Shown: one piece after another, positions 5,251 to 8,829 of the stretch
How positions within the stretch are numbered: the first letter of the stretch is position 1
How the letters are laid out: every line of letters begins with the position of its first letter
Source: Pyrodictiaceae archaeon
GTDB taxonomy: Archaea; Thermoproteota; Thermoprotei_A; Sulfolobales; Pyrodictiaceae
NCBI GenBank assembly: GCA_027033675.1
Contig: JALVKZ010000228.1
Span: 1-8,829 of the forward strand
Direction: 5' to 3'
Length of the DNA stretch: 8,829 bases
Notes under the pieces: generated by a model
Told to the model about the DNA's origin: nothing
Database searches by the model: none
What the model saw: the letters and a program-made list of their open reading frames with translations, nothing else
Program-made: the position numbers and the translations under genes

Positions 5251-6422
5251 GCACTACAAGCTTCTCTGCGACAAGGCATGCGCCGCCTACAACGTTCATC
5301 TACGACGAGGACAGCGGCATCTATCTCAGCATGGGGCCCCAGCACCCAGCCATGCATGGTCCATGGGGGTTCCGCGTAAAGCTCCAGGGCGAGGTCATCG
5401 TCGAGGCTGAGCCAATCACTGGCTATATTCACCGCGGGCTCGAGAAGCTCTTCGAGAAGAGGAACCCCCAGCAGGGCCTCATACTAGCGGAGCGCGTATG
5501 CTTCATGGATAACGTTAACTGGCAACTAGCTTACGTCATTAGCGTTGAGAATCTCCTCGGCGTACGTGACCTCGTACCACGTAGGGCTGAGTGGCTTAGA
5601 GCTATAGCAGCGGAGCTGAACAGGATAGCCAGTCATTTCCTCTTCCTAGCTACCTATGGCCATGACCTGGGCTTAATGCTTGCCCCTGTATTTGCCTTTA
5701 GGGAGAGGGATCTCGTCATAAATCTCTTGGACGCGTTGACGGGGCACCGGATAACATATAACTATTTGAGAATTGGGGGAGTCGCGCGCGATGCGAAGCC
5801 CTCGTGGATAAACAACGCTAAGAGAAATTTGAAAGAGCTTAGGAAGAGAATGAACAGGTACTATGACCTATACTTGTCGAGTGAGATATTCGCTGAGAGG
5901 ACCCGTGGGAAGGGAGTCCTAGCAGCAGAGGAGCTAATAAGGCATGGAGTAACTGGCCCTGTTCTACGTGCTAGCAGGGTCCCCCTAGACCTACGGGCCA
6001 CTAGTCCCTACCTTGAGCCCTACGAGGCCGTGGGAGTAAACATTGCCCTCGGGAGGAACGGGGATAACTATGACCGAGTACTTGTCCGCATAAAGGAGAT
6101 AGAGGAATCAATAAGGATTGCTGAGGAGCTTCTCGAGACCCTTCCCTACGGCAAGATCCTTGGCATAGATCAGCCAGTGATTAGTCTGCGCCGCGGCTAC
6201 TCCTACTCCGTTGTTGAGGGTTCTCGGGGCTGGTTTCAGTTCCTAGTAGTCTCTACTGGCGGGTTTAGCAAGAAGGGCTCCATGCCCTACCGGGTCAAGA
6301 TAAGCAACCCTTGTATCCAAATGATTTACCTCATCGCCGAGAAGCTTAGGGGAATGATGCTCTCCGATGCAATAGCGTTCATAAACTCTATGGACCTCTG
6401 CATAGGAGGCGCTGAGAGATGA
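5238..6422 (+). CDS. nuoD: Complex I-like catalytic subunit D (NuoD / 49-kDa / hydrogenase large subunit family), [NiFe]-site cysteines half lost
   Basis: The 394-residue subunit forms the substrate pocket beside the NuoB cluster. Conserved blocks are MGPQHPAMHGPWGF (32-45), GYIHRGLEKLFEKR (62-75), ERVCFMDNVNWQLAY (85-99), SVENLLGV (102-109) and, near the C-terminus, FINSMDLCIGGAER (381-394). In [NiFe] hydrogenases the two ends carry CxxC pairs (as in ERVCGIC and DPCxxC). Here only C88 and C388 remain; the partners are Asp91 and Gly391. A [NiFe] centre is therefore unlikely. His40 matches the quinone-site histidine of complex I, but the quinone-site tyrosine position appears to be Phe89. The wording around C88 is closer to hydrogenases (ERVC, SVEN) than to mitochondrial complex I. 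GTG at 5238 is the start that keeps the N-terminal strand; its ribosome site is only G-rich. It overlaps nuoC by 13 nt and nuoH by 4 nt. Confidence 0.93.
   Translation: MEALSTTSFSATRHAPPTTFIYDEDSGIYLSMGPQHPAMHGPWGFRVKLQGEVIVEAEPITGYIHRGLEKLFEKRNPQQGLILAERVCFMDNVNWQLAYVISVENLLGVRDLVPRRAEWLRAIAAELNRIASHFLFLATYGHDLGLMLAPVFAFRERDLVINLLDALTGHRITYNYLRIGGVARDAKPSWINNAKRNLKELRKRMNRYYDLYLSSEIFAERTRGKGVLAAEELIRHGVTGPVLRASRVPLDLRATSPYLEPYEAVGVNIALGRNGDNYDRVLVRIKEIEESIRIAEELLETLPYGKILGIDQPVISLRRGYSYSVVEGSRGWFQFLVVSTGGFSKKGSMPYRVKISNPCIQMIYLIAEKLRGMMLSDAIAFINSMDLCIGGAER
6405..6409 (+). promoter_or_regulatory. Ribosome binding site of nuoH, inside the end of nuoD
   Basis: GGAGG (6405-6409) lies 9 nt before the nuoH ATG at 6419. 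It is read in nuoD as the glycine codons 390-391, i.e. the place where a second C-terminal hydrogenase cysteine would be. Confidence 0.65.
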
Positions 6423-7381
6423 ACGTAGTGGAGTATCTAAGGGTACCACAGATCAGCCTTGCCTTATCTATAGGCTTCATATACCTCTGCGTCTATACTA
6501 TGAGGAAGCTCATGGCCCGTGTCACGTGGAGGATAGGGCCAAAGTACGTGGGGCCTGCTGGCTTCTTCCAAGTATTCGCCGATATACTCAAGCTCATGGT
6601 TAAGGAGGATGTTTTGCCAGATGTGGAGCCGCGCTATATGCGGATAATATATGGCTCTGCTCCCTTCCTCCTACTCGGCCTAAGCCTGGCCCTGGTTAGC
6701 GCGACGCCTATCCCCTACCTCGTTGCCCATATAGAGCCGCTGCGTAACTCGCTGATATGGCTGCTACTGATACTCTCCTTGGATATAGTTGTGTTAATAG
6801 TATCGACTTGGTATGTTTCCAGCAAGTACGTGTTCATAGGCTCGTATAGAGCCCTGGCCCAGATGCTTAGCTATGATGCTGTGCTGGCTATGAGCGTGTT
6901 GGCTCCCGCGATAGCGTCACGTAGCGCCGATATAGCGGTGGTCTCGAAGGGGCTACATGGCCTATGGTATGTAGTCTCGCTCCCGCTCGGCTTCGTTACC
7001 GGGCTCGTAGGCGTGCTCGCTGAGATAGAAGCTGTTCCCTTCGATGTCCCGGAGGCACCGACTGAGGTAGTTGGTGGCTGGGAGCTCGAGTACACGGGGC
7101 CCCGGTTCCTCTCGCTCTTCCTAGCCAAGAGAATGGAGGCCTTTGCGCTATTCGTGCTACTAGCGAGCCTCTACCTCGGCGGCGATGCTGGGTATCCTCC
7201 GCTGCCCCGCGGTACATGGCTCTTCATAAAAGCCTTCCTAGTAGCTGTGCTGGTCATGTTCATTGTCGCCTCTTATCCAAGGTATAGCCTCCGAGGAGTC
7301 TTGTCCAGGGGATGGAGGGTCTGGGTCCCCTTGGCTTACGCTAACCTAGTCCTCGCCATGATATACTCTGCTCTATGGTGA
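6419..7381 (+). CDS. nuoH: Complex I-like membrane subunit H (NuoH/ND1 family)
   Basis: The 320-residue, roughly eight-helix subunit forms the membrane base of the substrate channel and links the peripheral arm to the ion pumps. Signatures: WRIGPKYVGPAGFFQ (37-51), ADILKLMVKED (54-64), GSYRALAQMLSYD (141-153) and AEIEAVPFDVPEAPTE (201-216), followed by WELEYTG (221-227). These match the ND1 blocks RIGPNRVGP, the KE motif, RaxAQxisYE and ExNRxPFDLPExExE. Differences are SYD in place of SYE, loss of the NR pair before PFD, and Pro214 in place of a loop glutamate. The ATG start overlaps the nuoD stop as ATGA and has GGAGG 9 nt upstream. Length is normal. Confidence 0.96.
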   Translation: MNVVEYLRVPQISLALSIGFIYLCVYTMRKLMARVTWRIGPKYVGPAGFFQVFADILKLMVKEDVLPDVEPRYMRIIYGSAPFLLLGLSLALVSATPIPYLVAHIEPLRNSLIWLLLILSLDIVVLIVSTWYVSSKYVFIGSYRALAQMLSYDAVLAMSVLAPAIASRSADIAVVSKGLHGLWYVVSLPLGFVTGLVGVLAEIEAVPFDVPEAPTEVVGGWELEYTGPRFLSLFLAKRMEAFALFVLLASLYLGGDAGYPPLPRGTWLFIKAFLVAVLVMFIVASYPRYSLRGVLSRGWRVWVPLAYANLVLAMIYSALW

Positions 7382-7806
7382 TGAATATGCTTAAGCCGCT
7401 GAGAAGGATGCTAAGGGACGCACTAGGCCCCACCGAGACTCTACGATACCCGGAGGAAGAGCTCCCCAAAGAGCACGTTGAGAGCATAAGGGGTTTCGTT
7501 TACCTAGCCAACCCCGAGAGCTGTATTAGTTGCGGCGCATGCAGAGACATCTGCCCTAACAGGGTTATCGAGCTAAGAGAGTACACGATTAATGGCTCAA
7601 GGAGAGCAGTACCAGTATTCCACGCGAATATGTGCATGGCTTGTGGACTATGCATCGAGGTATGCCCGACCAGTGCGCTGGATTTCTCCTCCGTTGTTGC
7701 CCTCGTCTCCGATAACCCAGACATAGTGATTCTCCCTGAGTACTCAGCTCTCTTATCTGAGAAGAAGAGGCGAGGCGAAACAAGGTGGCGGTATCAGAGA
7801 CAGTAG
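7375..7806 (+). CDS. nuoI: Complex I-like 2x[4Fe-4S] ferredoxin subunit I (NuoI family)
   Basis: The 143-residue protein carries two [4Fe-4S] clusters that bring electrons to NuoB. Ligands: C50/C53/C56 with C97, and C87/C90/C93 with C60, in CISCGACRDICP and CMACGLCIEVCP. With the NADH-binding subunits absent, NuoI is the natural docking point for CooF or a free ferredoxin. The start is uncertain: ATG at 7375 overlaps nuoH by 7 nt, but in-frame GTG 7378, ATG 7381 and ATG 7387 are also possible. The last has GGTGATG just upstream. The choice changes at most four residues. The basic N-terminal helix (KPLRRMLRD, 7-15) fits contact with the membrane arm. The gene overlaps nuoJ by 22 nt. Confidence 0.95.
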   Translation: MVMNMLKPLRRMLRDALGPTETLRYPEEELPKEHVESIRGFVYLANPESCISCGACRDICPNRVIELREYTINGSRRAVPVFHANMCMACGLCIEVCPTSALDFSSVVALVSDNPDIVILPEYSALLSEKKRRGETRWRYQRQ

Positions 7807-8234
7807 CCGCGATACTAGCTGGCCTAGCCGTTACCGGGGCACTAGGGGTACTGGTTACCAGGGAGGTTGCTAAGTCGGTCCTACTCCTAGTGCTCGTCCT
7901 CACTAGTATAAGTGCTCTCCTCTACGAGGCCTGGGGCTTAGGGCTCGCAGCCGCTTACTTCATGTTATCCGTTGGAGGGCTCTCGATACTGGTCTTGTTA
8001 GCTGCTAGCATCGTTGAGCCAGCAGAGGAGCCGAAGGCGTCGCTATCAGAGTACCTTGGCGCGGCTATACCCTCCCTAGTACTTGGCTGGCTCGTATACG
8101 CCTCCGTGTCCGACAAGAGCGGCTTCTCTAGCCCTGTTTTCTTCGATACGAGGGAGAGCGTCGTAGCCGGCCTCGTTATACTCGTGTCCCTAATTGCTAG
8201 CCTCTACTTGCTCCGAGAGGTGAGAAAAGAGTGA
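7785..8234 (+). CDS. nuoJ: Complex I-like membrane subunit J (NuoJ/ND6 family)
   Basis: The 149-residue protein has five likely membrane helices (about 6-24, 29-47, 52-76, 91-108 and 125-143). NuoJ/ND6 supplies a helix whose bulge is part of the coupling path between the substrate pocket and the pumps. Helix 3, GLAAAYFMLSVGGLSILVLL (positions 53-72), fits the family pattern Y...VGAxxvLf, with Tyr58 and Val63-Gly64-Gly65. Sequence identity in this family is low, so the call rests on length, topology, this helix and position between nuoI and nuoK. GTG at 7785 lies inside nuoI; GAGG repeats at 7767-7774 precede it by about 10 nt. Confidence 0.85.
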   Translation: MAVSETVAAILAGLAVTGALGVLVTREVAKSVLLLVLVLTSISALLYEAWGLGLAAAYFMLSVGGLSILVLLAASIVEPAEEPKASLSEYLGAAIPSLVLGWLVYASVSDKSGFSSPVFFDTRESVVAGLVILVSLIASLYLLREVRKE

Positions 8235-8512
8235 TCACACTTCACGCAGTGTATGCTGCTACAGCTAGCGCAATAATAGCTATGGCGCTTTACGGCATAC
8301 TCACCGTGAAGCACCTGGTTAAGCTAGTGGTGTACTTCCTCTTATTGACAGGAGGCTTCATGCTATACGCCACGACGATTAATGGGTCGACGAAGCTCCC
8401 CTACCTAGTCATGGTCTTGTCGGCTATCGAGGAGATAATTGGGCTCGTACTAGTCATCTCCTATCATAAGCGTCACCGAACCGGGCTAATCATTTTAGCG
8501 AAGAAGGGGTGA
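8231..8512 (+). CDS. nuoK: Complex I-like membrane subunit K (NuoK/ND4L / MrpC family)
   Basis: The 93-residue protein has three predicted helices (about 6-23, 28-47 and 57-77), the normal size and shape of NuoK/ND4L, which carries part of the proton path next to NuoJ. Helix 3 contains AIEEIIGLVLVIS (65-77), keeping the conserved glutamate of that helix. Helix 2 (VKLVVYFLLLTGGFMLYA, 30-47) has no acidic residue, whereas classical NuoK has an essential glutamate there; in this respect it is closer to what I recall of MrpC. GTG at 8231 overlaps the nuoJ stop as GTGA and has GAGGTGA (8217-8223) 7 nt upstream. Confidence 0.9.
   Translation: MITLHAVYAATASAIIAMALYGILTVKHLVKLVVYFLLLTGGFMLYATTINGSTKLPYLVMVLSAIEEIIGLVLVISYHKRHRTGLIILAKKG
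8506..8512 (+). promoter_or_regulatory. Ribosome binding site deciding the TTG start of nuoL
   Basis: GGGGTGA (8506-8512) overlaps the nuoK stop and lies 10 nt before TTG at 8523. It supports a rare-codon start for the partial antiporter-like gene. Confidence 0.65.
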
Positions 8513-8522
8513 GCAAGTAGCC

Positions 8523-8829
8523 TTGACTAGCCAGGCACTACTCGTGGCCCTAGTGGGCCCCGTTATCCTGCTACTATCAATACCTGTACAAATGCTCGCG
8601 AAAAGAGAGAGGACAGCATGGCTCATAGCCCTAGCTGCATCGCTAGTAGCGCTAATATCCTCGTCGTACGCGTTCTACCTGCGCCCACACATTGCTGGCA
8701 ATGTACTAGAGTTCATATCTATTGGTGGGAGAAGAATATACTATTCCTTCGTGCTAGACAGAGTATCGATCACTATGAGCGAGCTCACATCAATAATAAC
8801 ATTCATAGTTATATTGTTCTCCCATGACT
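8523..8829 (+). CDS. nuoL: Complex I-like antiporter-type subunit, N-terminus only (NuoL/ND5 or MrpA/D-like)
   Basis: Partial gene: 102 codons from TTG at 8523, open to the right edge. The product is the start of a large ion-pumping membrane subunit. Helix 1 covers about residues 5-23 and helix 2 about 33-51. The segment YYSFVLDRVSITMSELTSII (positions 74-93), then TFIVILFSHD, is the classical ND5/ND4/MrpA N-terminal pattern (F.lD.lS..m..l...v..li..YS). The position after nuoK suggests NuoL, but NuoM, NuoN or Mrp-type antiporter subunits cannot be separated on this fragment. Further pump subunits probably follow outside the window. Confidence 0.85.
   Translation, partial: MTSQALLVALVGPVILLLSIPVQMLAKRERTAWLIALAASLVALISSSYAFYLRPHIAGNVLEFISIGGRRIYYSFVLDRVSITMSELTSIITFIVILFSHD

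Noticed and set aside
4853..5432. Alternative plus- and minus-strand frames across nuoC and nuoD
   Set aside because: They overlap genes with firm family signatures and show no domain of their own.
5238..6422. Calling nuoD a functional [NiFe] hydrogenase large subunit because cooS is nearby
   Set aside because: Two of the four metal-binding cysteines are missing, so an H2-evolving site is not supported.
8618..8827. Plus-strand open frame of 69 codons at the right edge
   Set aside because: It is out of frame with the clear ND5-type N-terminus that starts at 8523 and continues past the window.
1..8829. CRISPR arrays, tRNA or rRNA genes, insertion sequences
   Set aside because: No regularly spaced repeats, cloverleaf-like stretches, transposase motifs or terminal inverted repeats were seen on either strand.

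Overview
The window looks like chromosome from an anaerobic hyperthermophilic archaeon, most likely a crenarchaeon of the Desulfurococcales/Pyrodictiaceae type. The genus is a guess. Support comes from heavy use of AGG/AGA, ATA and CTA codons, GGTGA-type ribosome sites, frequent GTG and TTG starts, TATA-like promoter elements, tightly overlapping genes, and the gene families present. No phage, insertion sequence, CRISPR or RNA gene was seen.

Layout: (1) 1-945, minus strand: the N-terminal 315 codons of an oligopeptide-type ABC transporter substrate-binding protein that runs off the left edge. (2) 946-1221: a divergent intergenic region with no gene, holding a TATA-like element and three sets of inverted-repeat motifs. 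(3) 1222-3901, plus strand: cooF (four-cluster ferredoxin-like protein) and cooS (Ni,Fe carbon monoxide dehydrogenase with every expected metal ligand). (4) 3936-8829, plus strand: a complex I-like membrane module in the order nuoA-B-C-D-H-I-J-K-L, the last gene cut by the right edge. The NADH-oxidising subunits (nuoE, F, G) are absent between B-C-D and H-I.

The genes read as one transcription unit. CooS would oxidise CO to CO2 and pass electrons to CooF. CooF would hand them to the soluble arm of the complex I-like enzyme (NuoI with two [4Fe-4S] clusters, then NuoB with the terminal cluster). The membrane subunits (A, H, J, K, L and probably M and N downstream) would pump ions. This resembles the CODH/energy-converting hydrogenase systems of hydrogenogenic carboxydotrophs, but the hydrogenase is replaced by a complex I-like module.

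The large subunit is the most striking part. NuoD keeps only one cysteine of each of the two CxxC pairs that hold the [NiFe] site in group 4 hydrogenases, so it should not make H2. The position of the quinone-binding tyrosine of true complex I also appears to be phenylalanine. The electron acceptor of this CO-oxidising complex is therefore the open question. NuoA, NuoH and NuoK also lack or swap acidic residues usually conserved in complex I.
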